From: Arthrobacter sp. ISL-28
GTDB taxonomy: Bacteria; Actinomycetota; Actinomycetes; Actinomycetales; Micrococcaceae
DNA length: 64,000 nucleotides
Assembly: GCF_018613875.1 (NCBI RefSeq)
Contig: NZ_JAGGPJ010000005.1
Span: 178,359-242,358 of the forward strand
Direction: 5' to 3'
Shown here: one piece after another, positions 1-7,570 of the stretch
How positions within the stretch are numbered: position 1 is the first letter of the stretch
How the letters are laid out: every line of letters begins with the position of its first letter
The notes under the pieces: model-generated
The model's input: the letters and a program-made list of their open reading frames with translations, nothing else
Databases searched by the model: none
What the model was told of the DNA's origin: nothing
Made by a program: the position numbers and the translations under genes

Positions 1-173
1 GGATAGGCCAAAGGGGTTCCGCCGAAAGCCACGTGCAAAGCCATCGCCGCTATCAGCGCCGTTGCCAGGAGAAGGGCCACCACGACGAGCCGAAGATTGA
101 CACGGAGCGACACGGGACCCAAGCGCAGCGCCCGGATCGCTGCTGTCGGCTGGTTTCCGCTGCGGACGCTCAT
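1..173 (-). CDS. FecCD-family siderophore ABC permease, N-terminal fragment
   Basis: Only the first 57 codons lie in the window; the gene runs off the left edge. The ATG at 171-173 overlaps the TGA of the upstream permease gene (ATGA), which implies translational coupling. The visible protein begins with a basic cytoplasmic stretch (MSVRSGNQPTAAIRALRLG) and enters a first hydrophobic segment from about residue 29 (LVVVALLLATALIAAM). This is how the second subunit of a FecCD/BtuC-type permease pair usually begins. It would pair with the neighbouring permease to form the membrane channel of an iron-siderophore importer. The family call rests mainly on the partner and context, because no diagnostic motif is inside the fragment. 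Confidence 0.75.
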   Translation of the reverse strand, partial: MSVRSGNQPTAAIRALRLGPVSLRVNLRLVVVALLLATALIAAMALHVAFGGTPLAY

Positions 174-1234
174 AGTGTTGCCAGCCTGCGGCGTCGGGCC
201 AGGTGAACGAAGAAGGGTGCACCGACGACGGCAAGGACCACGCCGACCGAGAGCTCGCCCGGGCGGGCTATGACCCGGCCCGCAGTGTCAGCCAGGAGAA
301 CGAGGGTCGCTCCCGTCACAGCGGATACGGGGATCAGTGAGCGGTAGTCCGGGCCCGTTAGGGTGCGGGCAATGTGCGGGACCAGCAGCCCGGCGAAGGC
401 AATGGGTCCGGCCAGCGTGACGGCGGAACCGGCCAGGAGGGTGACGGCGGCGATTCCGGCGGCTCGGGCACGGAACACCGAAATCCCCAGCGAGACGGCG
501 CTGTCTTCTCCCAAGGCCAGTGCGTTCAGGGGACGGATGTTGAGCGCGGCCAGCAGGACACCGGCACAAATAAAGGGCCAGATCACCGACAGTGCGTCGC
601 TCTGCCCGGCCAACGAACCTACCTGCCAGAAGCGCAGTGTGTCCAGGGCCTGGTCGTTGAGCAGGACAATTCCGGCCACCAGGCCCGAGCATAGGGCTGT
701 TACCGCTGCCCCTGCCAAGACCAGGGTCACCGGGGTGGAGCCGTGACGGGCGGCCGAGCCTATTGCGAAGACCAGGACGCTGGCGGCCAGGGCGCCGGTG
801 AAAGCCAGGATCGCCTGCGTCAGGGCAGGCGCCTCACCGGCGAGCGCAGTAGCGCTGACTATGGCAAGCGCCGCGCCCTGATTGATACCAAGCAGTCCCG
901 GATCAGCAACCGGATTTCGCGTGTGGCCTTGGACGAGTGTCCCCGCCAGCCCGAGGCAGACACCGGCGCACACTGCCAGGACAGTCCGCGGCCAGCGCAG
1001 CTCGCGGATGGTGACGTCCATGACCGTTGCGTCCGGGGTGAATACCGCGTGCCAGACGTCCTGAATGGACGAGGGTTGCCCGCCGATACATATGCTCAGG
1101 ACGGCCGCGGCCAGCATGGCCGCCACCGACGCCGCAAGCCACTTCAGGGGCGCCCGGCCAGGGTGTCGTCCCCTCCGGGGTGTTTCCGTCCGCGCCGGCA
1201 CTGCCGGAGCCTGGGTCGGATCCAGTGTCTTCAC
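170..1234 (-). CDS. Iron-siderophore ABC transporter permease (FecCD family)
   Basis: A 354-residue polytopic membrane protein of the FecCD/BtuC family, the usual length for the family. After a basic N-terminus there is a first membrane segment (about residues 31-52), then the conserved block LRWPRTVLAVCAGVCLGLAG and the GxxxQ-like loop LVQGHTRNPVADPGLLGINQG, typical of siderophore permeases. Near the C-terminus GPIAFAGLLVPHIARTLTGPD matches the cytoplasmic loop that contacts the ATPase. It would move ferric siderophore from the periplasm-side receptor into the cytoplasm. It is the first gene of the leftward arm of a divergon with the receptor gene at 1361. An iron-box-like sequence lies between the two arms. 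No ATPase gene is visible, so it presumably lies to the left of the window. Confidence 0.92.
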   Translation of the reverse strand: MKTLDPTQAPAVPARTETPRRGRHPGRAPLKWLAASVAAMLAAAVLSICIGGQPSSIQDVWHAVFTPDATVMDVTIRELRWPRTVLAVCAGVCLGLAGTLVQGHTRNPVADPGLLGINQGAALAIVSATALAGEAPALTQAILAFTGALAASVLVFAIGSAARHGSTPVTLVLAGAAVTALCSGLVAGIVLLNDQALDTLRFWQVGSLAGQSDALSVIWPFICAGVLLAALNIRPLNALALGEDSAVSLGISVFRARAAGIAAVTLLAGSAVTLAGPIAFAGLLVPHIARTLTGPDYRSLIPVSAVTGATLVLLADTAGRVIARPGELSVGVVLAVVGAPFFVHLARRRRLATL

Positions 1235-1302
1235 GTGGTCCTTCTATTACGTCAGTAGATTGTGATCTATTTCCCAAAATCCTGCTACAGTCTACGGCAG
1301 AC

Positions 1303-1321
1303 ACAGGTAAGCCTTGCCTAA
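1303..1321. promoter_or_regulatory. DtxR/IdeR-type iron box in the siderophore divergon
   Basis: Read on the minus strand the site is TTAGGCAAGGCTTACCTGT. It matches the established 19-bp DtxR/IdeR consensus TTAGGTTAGGCTAACCTAA at 14 of 19 positions by eye and keeps the outer TTAGG...CCT dyad. It lies between the leftward permease start (1234) and the rightward receptor start (1361), so one repressor-Fe(II) complex could control both arms. Repression under iron sufficiency is inferred from the family. Confidence 0.72.
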
Positions 1322-1360
1322 TAAGTCGATTTCCCCGTCACATCGTTTGAAAGCGACCCA

Positions 1361-2368
1361 GTGAAAACACGCATCCTTAAGCAGCTCAGCGCTGCTACCG
1401 CCGGCCTCGCGCTGCTGGCGACGGCCGCCTGCGCTTCCCCAGCCGCCTCCAGTGAGAGCACCACCCCCGCAGCTTCCGAGACTGCCGGGTATCCCCTCAC
1501 CATGGAACACACCATGGGCTCCACGACCATCGAAACGGTCCCGAAGCGAGTCGTCGCGCTGGATCCCAGCTACATCGACGCGGCCCTCCTGCTGGGCGCT
1601 GACCTGGTCGGCTACGTGCAGTACCGTCAGGACCCGAAGGCGCCGTTCGCGCCGTACCTCGGTGACGTCGCGGATGCTACGAAAGATTCGGTGAACGTCG
1701 GAACCATGGCCGAGCCGAACCTGGAAAAGATCCTTGAGCTGGAGCCGGACCTGATCGTCTCTGCCAAGGTCCGCCATGAAGCGCTCTATCCGCACCTGTC
1801 CAAGATCGCACCCACGATTTTCTCCGTCAGCACGGGTCCGACCTGGAAGGAAAATGTCGTCTTCCTCGGCGAGGCCCTGGGCAAGAAGGCCAAGGCAGAA
1901 GAACTCGTCAAGGCCTATGAAGAGCGTGCGCAGAAGGTCGGAGCGGCAATTCTGGCGAAGAAGCCTGAGGCCACCTACTCCCTGATCCGGTTCACTGGCG
2001 GAGATACTGCCCGCCTGTACTCCTCCAAGTCCTTCATTGGCGAAATCATGGCCGACATGCGTATTCCCCGGCCGAAGGACGCTCCGGACAGCAAAGAGGA
2101 AATTTTCGTGCCGCTGTCGGCTGAGCAGATCCTTCAGGGAGATGCCGGCCTGGTCATGGTCAGTGCCTTCACCCCGGCTGGTGAAGAAGGTGACAAGGCT
2201 CGCGCTCAGCAGGAAAAGTTCCAGTCAAACCCACTCTGGAAGCGGCTGAAGGGCGAGGTACTCCCCGTTGACGACGCGACCTTCCTTGCCTCCGTCAGCA
2301 TTCAGGGTGCCCATGCCGTCATCACTGATCTGGCCAAGCACTTTGGCGTGGACCCCCACCTGCCATAA
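1361..2368 (+). CDS. Iron-siderophore ABC transporter substrate-binding lipoprotein
   Basis: A 335-residue FhuD/FepB-type receptor (periplasmic-binding-protein class III fold). The GTG start at 1361 is followed by a Sec signal with lipobox LLATAAC, so Cys24 should be lipidated and anchor the protein to the outer face of the membrane. The mature protein shows the bilobal family signatures: VPKRVVALDPSYIDAALLLG, the loop VGTMAEPNLEKILELEPDLI, and a long connecting helix (FLGEALGKKAKAEELVKAYE). It would capture ferric siderophore for the FecCD permeases encoded divergently at 170-1234. A DtxR/IdeR-type box lies 40 nt upstream. The substrate cannot be read from sequence. Confidence 0.93.
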   Translation: MKTRILKQLSAATAGLALLATAACASPAASSESTTPAASETAGYPLTMEHTMGSTTIETVPKRVVALDPSYIDAALLLGADLVGYVQYRQDPKAPFAPYLGDVADATKDSVNVGTMAEPNLEKILELEPDLIVSAKVRHEALYPHLSKIAPTIFSVSTGPTWKENVVFLGEALGKKAKAEELVKAYEERAQKVGAAILAKKPEATYSLIRFTGGDTARLYSSKSFIGEIMADMRIPRPKDAPDSKEEIFVPLSAEQILQGDAGLVMVSAFTPAGEEGDKARAQQEKFQSNPLWKRLKGEVLPVDDATFLASVSIQGAHAVITDLAKHFGVDPHLP

Positions 2369-2375
2369 CAGTTCC

Positions 2376-2425
2376 GGAGGCGGCGGACCACGCCAGGAGC
2401 ACAGCATCCTGTGGCCGCCGCCTCC
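2376..2425 (+). other. Strong stem-loop between receptor and siderophore-reductase genes
   Basis: The left arm GGAGGCGGCGGACCAC (2376-2391) pairs with GTGGCCGCCGCCTCC (2411-2425), about 15 bp with one bulged A and a 19-nt loop. No U-tract follows, so it is not a classical intrinsic terminator. It could be a weak terminator or a stabiliser of the upstream mRNA end, giving more receptor than reductase. A GTG at 2411 that would extend the next gene lies inside the stem, which argues against that start. Confidence 0.6.
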
Positions 2426-2476
2426 GCCGTCAAAGGCGGTTCACCGCCACTCGGACTCCAGCGAAAGGCACGAGCA

Positions 2477-3454
2477 TTGAAAGAGGCAGAATCCAGCCCC
2501 GCACATCCGCTGCGGGTGTTCGACGTGGCCGTCCGCCGCGTCGCGGAGCTCACCCCCAATTTCCGGCGCATCACCTTCGCAGGTGCTGACCTGGACTCGT
2601 TCGGGGTTCCGGGGGCGTCTCTGGATCTGAGGATCAAGCTGCTGCTGCCCGTTCCCATGCATCCGGTATCCCGGCCGGGGTTGCCGGGCGGGCAACTTTA
2701 CGAGGGCTGGTATCAGGACTGGCTCCGGATCGACCCGTCGGAACGGGGCTGGCTGCGCAGCTACACTGTTCGAGCCTTGCGCGCCACCGCCCAAGGCCGG
2801 GAGCTGGACATTGACTTCGTCATGCACTCCGACTCCGCCGGCCACGGCGCGCCAGGCTCGGATTGGGCGCGGGCCGCCGCACCTGGGATGCGTGCAGTCA
2901 TTATCGGCCCTGATGCGAACGCCATCACCCGCGCGACCCTGCCGAGCGAGACAGGGATCAGATGGGACCCGCAAGGTGCCCGCCATGTTCTTCTGGCCGG
3001 GGATGAAACCGCTGTCCCGGCAATCGGCGCTATCCTCGAAGCCCTGCCGGCCGATGTCACAGGTATGGCGTTCGTGGAGGTCCCTGACAGCAGGGACTTT
3101 CAGGACATCAGGACCGAATCCGACGTGAGCGTCACATGGCTGGCACGGACTACAGTGAATGCTCCCCGCGGCCGGTTGCTCTGCGACACTGTCCGCCGGG
3201 CGGTCTCTGGCCCTTCACCGTTCCAGGCAACGGCGGCTGCCGCCAGTACCACGGAAATGTACGCCTGGGTGGCCGCGGAAGCAGGCACTGTCAAAGAACT
3301 TCGCCAATACCTCGTGCATCATCTGGGAGTAGACCCCAGACGATCCGAGCTCAGAGCTTACTGGAGCCAGGGCAAAGCCGGATCCGGGAGCAACGGCATT
3401 CCGATCCAGCAGGAGGCCCGTCCGCAGCAGCTAAGCCCGTCACTCTCCGGATAG
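2477..3454 (+). CDS. Siderophore-interacting FAD/NAD(P)H reductase (SIP family)
   Basis: A 325-residue cytoplasmic flavoprotein of the ViuB/YqjH siderophore-interacting family, which reduces ferric siderophore so that Fe(II) is released after uptake. The FAD-binding beta-barrel comes first (PNFRRITFAGADL, then the flavin-contacting RSYTVRALR). The NAD(P)H domain follows (VLLAGDETAVPAIGAILEAL, and YAWVAAEAGTVKELRQYLV near residue 270). The TTG at 2477 is chosen because GAAAGG sits 8 nt upstream. An in-frame GTG at 2411 lies within a stable stem-loop and has no ribosome-binding site. It lies 108 nt downstream of the receptor gene on the same strand, probably as part of the same iron-regulated transcript. 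Confidence 0.9.
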   Translation: MKEAESSPAHPLRVFDVAVRRVAELTPNFRRITFAGADLDSFGVPGASLDLRIKLLLPVPMHPVSRPGLPGGQLYEGWYQDWLRIDPSERGWLRSYTVRALRATAQGRELDIDFVMHSDSAGHGAPGSDWARAAAPGMRAVIIGPDANAITRATLPSETGIRWDPQGARHVLLAGDETAVPAIGAILEALPADVTGMAFVEVPDSRDFQDIRTESDVSVTWLARTTVNAPRGRLLCDTVRRAVSGPSPFQATAAAASTTEMYAWVAAEAGTVKELRQYLVHHLGVDPRRSELRAYWSQGKAGSGSNGIPIQQEARPQQLSPSLSG

Positions 3455-3617
3455 ACCTTCCCCCCTTTGATGACCACTGTGGCTCCGCGGATCCTGGATC
3501 GGCGGAAAACGGGAAGAATTAAGTCACACAATTGGGTCTTTTTGATCAGTCCCGGCACGCCTACCGTAGACACAGGAGCGGCCCGACCCGGGCAGCCGAG
3601 CCGAGGAGGATCTTTCC

Positions 3618-3902
3618 ATGACAACGCATGTCGCAGACTGCAGCGTAACCAACTGTTCCTTCAACGACCACACTCAATGCAACGCGGCGGCCATCACCGT
3701 CAGCGGTGCCGAAAACCATGCCCACTGCGCCACGTTCATCGACACCGGAAGCCACGGCGGACTGCCCAAGGTCCTGGCCGACGTAGGGGCCTGCCAGCGC
3801 TCCGAGTGCATCCACAACGACCACCTGATGTGCCAAGCGCCGGAAGTGCATGTGGGCCCGGGCGCGGACAACGCTGATTGCCTCACTTACTCCCACCGGT
3901 AG
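3618..3902 (+). CDS. DUF1540-domain cysteine-rich protein
   Basis: A 94-residue protein made of two DUF1540-like modules. The first runs from Val5 (CSVTNCSFNDHTQCNAAAI) and the second from about residue 58 (ACQRSECIHNDHLMCQAPEV). Each has the pattern C-x4-C-x2-N/D-x4-C-x-A, and a further Cys follows in AHCATF and ADCLTY. The four-Cys repeats suggest metal binding, but the family has no settled biochemical role. It has a strong GAGGAGG ribosome-binding site, is monocistronic and ends before a bidirectional terminator. There is no signal peptide. Confidence 0.87.
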   Translation: MTTHVADCSVTNCSFNDHTQCNAAAITVSGAENHAHCATFIDTGSHGGLPKVLADVGACQRSECIHNDHLMCQAPEVHVGPGADNADCLTYSHR

Positions 3903-3960
3903 AGCCGGACGCGCCGCTCAGGTAACAGGAACGCGGACACTGGGCCGGCGCTCCAGGAAC

Positions 3961-4002
3961 GAAAGGCCCCCAGCAGGAGATTTCTCCAGCTGGGGGCCTT
4001 TC
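3961..4002. terminator. Bidirectional intrinsic terminator
   Basis: The arms GAAAGGCCCCCAGC and GCTGGGGGCCTTTC form a 14-bp perfect stem around a short loop that itself contains GGAGATTTCTCC. The A/T-rich outer pairs act as U-tracts in both directions. It separates the convergent DUF1540 gene (ends 3902) and Lrp-type gene (ends 4016). Confidence 0.88.
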
Positions 4003-4015
4003 GCAAGGCCCGTGA

Positions 4016-4297
4016 CTACTCCTCGAAGCCCAGCGCAAAGGCTGCGTCGAGGTCGTGTTGGGAATATGCACGGAAGGCGATATGCGTCGTCGTGTGCACC
4101 ACGGCCGGGACCTTAGAGAGCTTGTCCGCGATGACGTCCGCAAGGTCTTCGTGCTGTGACACACGGGCCACGGCAATGAGGTCCCACTCTCCGGTAACGG
4201 AGTAGACCTCGCTGATGCCCTGGATGGCGGAAATTTCCTCGGCAGTTTCGGGGATTCGCGAGGCGTCTGTCTTAATCAGGACGAATGCGGTGATCAC
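4016..4297 (-). CDS. Stand-alone Lrp/AsnC ligand-binding (RAM) domain protein
   Basis: A 93-residue protein consisting of only the effector-binding RAM domain of Lrp/AsnC regulators, with no helix-turn-helix. It opens with ITAFVLIKTDASRIPETAEE and contains the characteristic GISEVYSVTGEWDLIAVARV strand-turn-strand, ending TTHIAFRAYS. Such proteins form oligomers that bind amino acids and may modulate full-length Lrp proteins. A GTG start with a GGAAGG ribosome-binding site is used, and a TAGGCT -10-like element lies about 60 nt upstream. What it regulates cannot be told from its neighbours. Confidence 0.9.
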   Translation of the reverse strand: MITAFVLIKTDASRIPETAEEISAIQGISEVYSVTGEWDLIAVARVSQHEDLADVIADKLSKVPAVVHTTTHIAFRAYSQHDLDAAFALGFEE

Positions 4298-4369
4298 TGG
4301 TAACCCTTCCGGATCTGTTGTGCCGTGACAGTGCCCGGCGGCTGCGTGCTGTGGTGCCAGCCTAGTACA

Positions 4370-4786
4370 TCAGCCCCGGCGCCGTGATCGCCGCAACCGC
4401 AGAAATCCGGCCACGAGCAGACGGTAGCCGAGCAGGAAAACGGCCAGGCTGATCAGGGCAACGATGACGAACGGCAGCACCACTGTCTGGCCTGTCACTG
4501 CCCGCAGCACCATACCGATGCCCACTGTGCCAAGCCAGACGGCCACACCGGCCGGCCAGACTGCCAGCGGCATTCGCCAGACCCGGAAAAGGAGCCAGGT
4601 AAGGGCAGCGCCCGCGAGGAAGGGCCACGCCGTCAGGATGACGCCCGTGATGACGTTCCCGCGGGCATGGGCGTCACGGCCGATAGCGGCAAACGTCATG
4701 ATGAGCAGCGCATCCACTGCCGCCGCGGACGTGACGATGGCGGGAGCGGAACGCCCGGTGCTGGTCAGGTCTTCTCTGGAACGCAT
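4370..4786 (-). CDS. DUF3054 family membrane protein
   Basis: A 138-residue protein with four predicted membrane segments (about residues 17-35, 48-68, 73-92, 100-121) and a basic C-terminus (RLRRSRRRG). The motif AVDALLIMTFAAIGRDAHARG matches the conserved N-terminal D and GR-x2-H of DUF3054 proteins, whose function is unknown. The ATG at 4786 is chosen because a TAGGCT -10 element (4794-4799, minus strand) sits 7 nt upstream, the layout of a leaderless transcript. An in-frame GTG at 4828 would place the start upstream of that promoter. Confidence 0.82.
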   Translation of the reverse strand: MRSREDLTSTGRSAPAIVTSAAAVDALLIMTFAAIGRDAHARGNVITGVILTAWPFLAGAALTWLLFRVWRMPLAVWPAGVAVWLGTVGIGMVLRAVTGQTVVLPFVIVALISLAVFLLGYRLLVAGFLRLRRSRRRG

Positions 4787-4793
4787 GCCTTCG

Positions 4794-4799
4794 AGCCTA
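4794..4799 (-). promoter_or_regulatory. -10 element of leaderless DUF3054 gene
   Basis: TAGGCT on the minus strand lies 7 nt before the ATG at 4786. With transcription starting about 7 nt after the -10 box, the mRNA would begin at or next to the start codon. No Shine-Dalgarno sequence at proper spacing is present. Confidence 0.55.
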
Positions 4800-4900
4800 G
4801 CTGTTGTCCGCTGGTGTTGCCTCGCCACGGCCGATCCGCGACGATGGCTGACAGATGATGAAGGCTGGCAGCTGCAGTAACCACTTATCGAGGGGGATCA

Positions 4901-5299
4901 GTGAGGCTCATCCAGATCGCACAGCGCGCCCAGGACCTTGACCGGGCGGCTCAGTTTTATTCTGCCTTGCTCGGCACTGCGCCGCAGGCGGTTTTCGACC
5001 CTCCCGGATTGCTGTTTTTCAACCTGGGCGGTGTGCGCCTCCTGCTTGAGAGGGGAGCGCCGTCATCGCTGATCTACCTGGGCGTTCCCGATGTCCGTGT
5101 GCTGGTCGGGGAGTTGGAGGACAGCGGCGTGGAGGTGGTCGAGGCCCCGCACGTGATTTTCAGCCACGCGGACTCAAGATTGGGCCCGGAGGGAACCGAT
5201 GAATGGATGGCGTTCATCAGGGACAGTGAGGGCAACACGGTGGGTCTCGTCAGTCAGTTGCCGGGTGGCGGACTGCCCGCCACGGGAGCGACGGAGTAG
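4901..5299 (+). CDS. VOC-family (glyoxalase/bleomycin-resistance fold) protein
   Basis: A 132-residue protein with the two beta-alpha-beta-beta-beta modules of the vicinal-oxygen-chelate superfamily: IQIAQRAQDLDRAAQFYSAL at the N-terminus and RDSEGNTVGLVSQLP at the C-terminus, the latter carrying the usual metal-ligand Glu/Asp region. The GTG start follows GAGGGGGA with good spacing. The substrate cannot be assigned. It lies just upstream of a second, unrelated VOC-like gene (5425). Confidence 0.85.
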   Translation: MRLIQIAQRAQDLDRAAQFYSALLGTAPQAVFDPPGLLFFNLGGVRLLLERGAPSSLIYLGVPDVRVLVGELEDSGVEVVEAPHVIFSHADSRLGPEGTDEWMAFIRDSEGNTVGLVSQLPGGGLPATGATE

Positions 5300-5346
5300 G
5301 CAGCCGGGCCGAAGCGACCTGGCCGAAGGCTGTTGTCACTGCACGC

Positions 5347-5370
5347 TCCCGGGCTACGCTCGAGCCGGGA
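5347..5370. other. Stem-loop between the two VOC genes
   Basis: TCCCGGGCT and AGCCGGGA pair around a 7-nt loop with one bulged G. There is no U-tract. It lies 48 nt after the first VOC gene and may be a weak terminator or a processing hairpin. Confidence 0.35.
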
Positions 5371-5424
5371 TAGACCACGGCCAATGGCGGATCCGCCACA
5401 GGACTGCAGGGAGAAGGAAGCAGC

Positions 5425-5898
5425 ATGCAAAAGATCACAGCTTGTCTATGGTTCAACAACCAGGCGGAAGAAGCGGCCCAGTACTACGTCTCCGTTTTCG
5501 ACAATGCAAAGGTCAACAGCATTTCGCGTTTCGGTGCAGGCGGCCCGGGCCCTGAGGGGCAGGCCATCGTTGTTGAGTTCGACATTGCGGGCCAGACATT
5601 CCAGGCGCTGAACGGGGGACTGGCGTCCTCGTTCACCGAGGCTGTCTCCTTCATGATCGACTGTGCCTCCCAGGACGAAGTGGACCGCTACTGGAACGCT
5701 CTGACTGACGGCGGGGACGAGGGGCAATGCGGCTGGCTCAAAGACAGGTACGGGGTCTCGTGGCAGATTGTTCCGTCCGTGCTCAGCCGGCTCATCGCCG
5801 GACCCGACGCCGCCGGATCCCAGCGCGCCATGCAGGCAATGCTGGGCATGCGGAAGCTGGACATCGCCGAGCTTCAGAGCGCCTACGACGGCCGCTAG
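5425..5898 (+). CDS. PhnB-like VOC-family protein
   Basis: A 157-residue protein of the PhnB/3-demethylubiquinone-methyltransferase-like VOC group (the older name is misleading, since no methyltransferase activity is expected). Signatures are ITACLWFNNQAEEAAQYYVS, FDIAGQTFQALNGG, the acidic turn DEVDRYWNALTDGG and the C-terminal LKDRYGVSWQIVPSVL. The ATG follows GGGAGAAGG. Its 3' end overlaps the convergent universal stress protein gene by 4 bp. The substrate is unknown. Confidence 0.87.
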   Translation: MQKITACLWFNNQAEEAAQYYVSVFDNAKVNSISRFGAGGPGPEGQAIVVEFDIAGQTFQALNGGLASSFTEAVSFMIDCASQDEVDRYWNALTDGGDEGQCGWLKDRYGVSWQIVPSVLSRLIAGPDAAGSQRAMQAMLGMRKLDIAELQSAYDGR

Positions 5899-6776
5899 TC
5901 CGGCTGGGTGCCCTCAGCCGCCAAGCCGGTATGTCTTGAAACCAGGACGGGACACTTGGCATGGTGGAGAACGGCATGCGCCGTCGATCCTATCGTTCCC
6001 CGAATGAGCCCCTGACCCCGGCTTCCGACCACTACAAGGCTGGCGTCCCCGGCCGCTTTGAGCAGGCCGCGAGGAACGGAGGAGTCCTCGACGAGTTTGC
6101 CACTGATCTCCAGGCCGGGCGCTTCGGCCCGGGCAGCTTGCACCGCTCCATCGAGCAGCTCGGTGGCTGCGTTCAGTGCTTCGCCCGCAGCAAAGCCGGG
6201 TTTGCCGACACTGAAGTGGAGCCGCCGAACATGAATCACCACCACGGACACGCCGGCGACGGAGGCAAGCGTGCAGGCGTCTGTCAGGGCCGCGCTGTGG
6301 CCGTAATGTTCGATTCCGACGACGACGGGAGCCCCGGGGTTGTCATCAGACCTGACCACGGCCACCGGGCAGTTCGCGGTGGCGGCCAGCTCCAGGCTGA
6401 CCGACCCCACGACCAGTCCCATGAAGCCGCCGATGCCCCGGCTGCCGACCACCAGCATCGTGGCCCCCGCTGCCGCGGTCCGCAGGTGTTCTGCGGGCCA
6501 GCCGTACAGCAGGCTGGTCCGGATCTTCACCTGTGGGGCTGCAGAGGTGGCATGATCAACGCCTTCAGCGAGGACGGCCTCCGCGTAATGCTGGAGTCCG
6601 CTGTCCGCGACGCCCTCAACGGGCCCCAGGTCATGAGTGAGAAGGGGCCACAGTGAGCAGTGCACTACGTGAAGCTCACAGTGGCGCAGATCAGCCTGGT
6701 GTGCGGCCCAGCGGACTGCCCTGCCGGCTTCGACCGACCCGTCGTAGCCAACCACGATGCTTTCAGCGCTGCTCAT
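5895..6776 (-). CDS. Universal stress protein, tandem UspA domains
   Basis: A 293-residue cytoplasmic protein with two UspA domains (about residues 5-140 and 150-285). Each has the N-terminal IVVGYDGS/VVVGIE strand and the ATP-binding loop G-x2-G-x9-G-[S/T]: VVGSRGIGGFMGLVVGSVS in domain 1 and VVGSRGQGLIRGTIGSTA in domain 2. Tandem-domain Usps are common in actinobacteria under dormancy, hypoxia or stationary phase. The ATG at 6776 is preceded by GGGAG at 6-nt spacing. An in-frame ATG at 6794 (MMREQT extension) lies before this site. The start overlaps the end of the upstream Usp gene by 14 nt, so the two form an operon. Confidence 0.92.
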   Translation of the reverse strand: MSSAESIVVGYDGSVEAGRAVRWAAHQADLRHCELHVVHCSLWPLLTHDLGPVEGVADSGLQHYAEAVLAEGVDHATSAAPQVKIRTSLLYGWPAEHLRTAAAGATMLVVGSRGIGGFMGLVVGSVSLELAATANCPVAVVRSDDNPGAPVVVGIEHYGHSAALTDACTLASVAGVSVVVIHVRRLHFSVGKPGFAAGEALNAATELLDGAVQAARAEAPGLEISGKLVEDSSVPRGLLKAAGDASLVVVGSRGQGLIRGTIGSTAHAVLHHAKCPVLVSRHTGLAAEGTQPD

Positions 6777-7278
6777 CGTCTGCTCCCTCATCAAAGGCCC
6801 GGGACTCGGAAGCCGGCTTCACCGAGAGCCCGGGCGGCAGTTCCGTCCCATGGGCGATCAGTACGGAGCATTTTGCATGCTCGGACATAGCGGCACTGAC
6901 AGAGCCAAGCAGAAGGCCTTCAAATCCTCCATGACCGCGGCTTCCCAGGACGAGGAGTTGGGCACGCCGGCTCTCCTCCACGAGCACCTTGGCGGCCGGC
7001 CCCTGCCTTATCACCACGTCAACCTCGACGGCGGGCGTTGGGCCCAAGGCTTTGGCGACAGCCTGCTGGCACATTTTGCGTGCTTCCTCGTCAGGGTTCC
7101 AGACCACGGGTTCAAAGGTTCCAAAGGCGATGTGGAACTGCCAGGCCGCCACGGCGACAACTCGGGCCGACAATACGGGGGCGAGGGCGGCTGCCCAGCG
7201 CAAGGCAAGGATTGATGCAGGACTGCCGTCGACTCCGACGACGATTGAGGCTTCCGCGTGACCCTCAGACGCGTTCAT
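6763..7278 (-). CDS. Universal stress protein, single UspA domain
   Basis: A 171-residue protein with one UspA domain: ASIVVGVDGSPASILALRWA at the start and the nucleotide-binding loop LVLGSRGHGGFEGLLLGSVS near residue 120. The start is set at the ATG at 7278. The open frame continues upstream without family similarity. It is the first gene of a two-gene leftward Usp operon, overlapping the tandem-domain Usp gene by 14 nt. Confidence 0.9.
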   Translation of the reverse strand: MNASEGHAEASIVVGVDGSPASILALRWAAALAPVLSARVVAVAAWQFHIAFGTFEPVVWNPDEEARKMCQQAVAKALGPTPAVEVDVVIRQGPAAKVLVEESRRAQLLVLGSRGHGGFEGLLLGSVSAAMSEHAKCSVLIAHGTELPPGLSVKPASESRAFDEGADDEQR

Positions 7279-7493
7279 GATGCTGAGCGTACACCTTCCT
7301 GGACACCGTGAGGACGGCTGCAACAGCCCGGTACAGCGCGGCTGCGCACTGACCTGACCGCCGCCAACACGACATATTCGGGCCACCCGCGCTTCTCATT
7401 TTTCATGCGCCGCCGACCGGCCCTCCCGCACAACGCTGAAGGGCCGCTTGCTCGTGATCCGACGTCGTAATCCTGATCTGCGGTAGTAAGCAC

Positions 7494-7521
7494 TTGACTC
7501 GTCAGCGCTATGGTGTAGGTT
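7494..7521 (+). promoter_or_regulatory. Sigma-A-type promoter of the DUF4193 gene
   Basis: TTGACT (7494-7499) and TAGGTT (7516-7521) are separated by 16 bp, about 50 nt before the GTG at 7571. The rest of the 290-bp gap between the Usp operon and this gene holds nothing else that I can recognise. Confidence 0.6.
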
Positions 7522-7570
7522 GCAGTCCCGACAGCTAAACCAAACGCGCCAAAGAAAGAGAATCACCTAA

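Noticed and set aside
2411..2476. GTG 2411 start for the siderophore-interacting protein
   Set aside because: It lies inside a stable stem, has no Shine-Dalgarno sequence, and the extra 22 residues are not family sequence.
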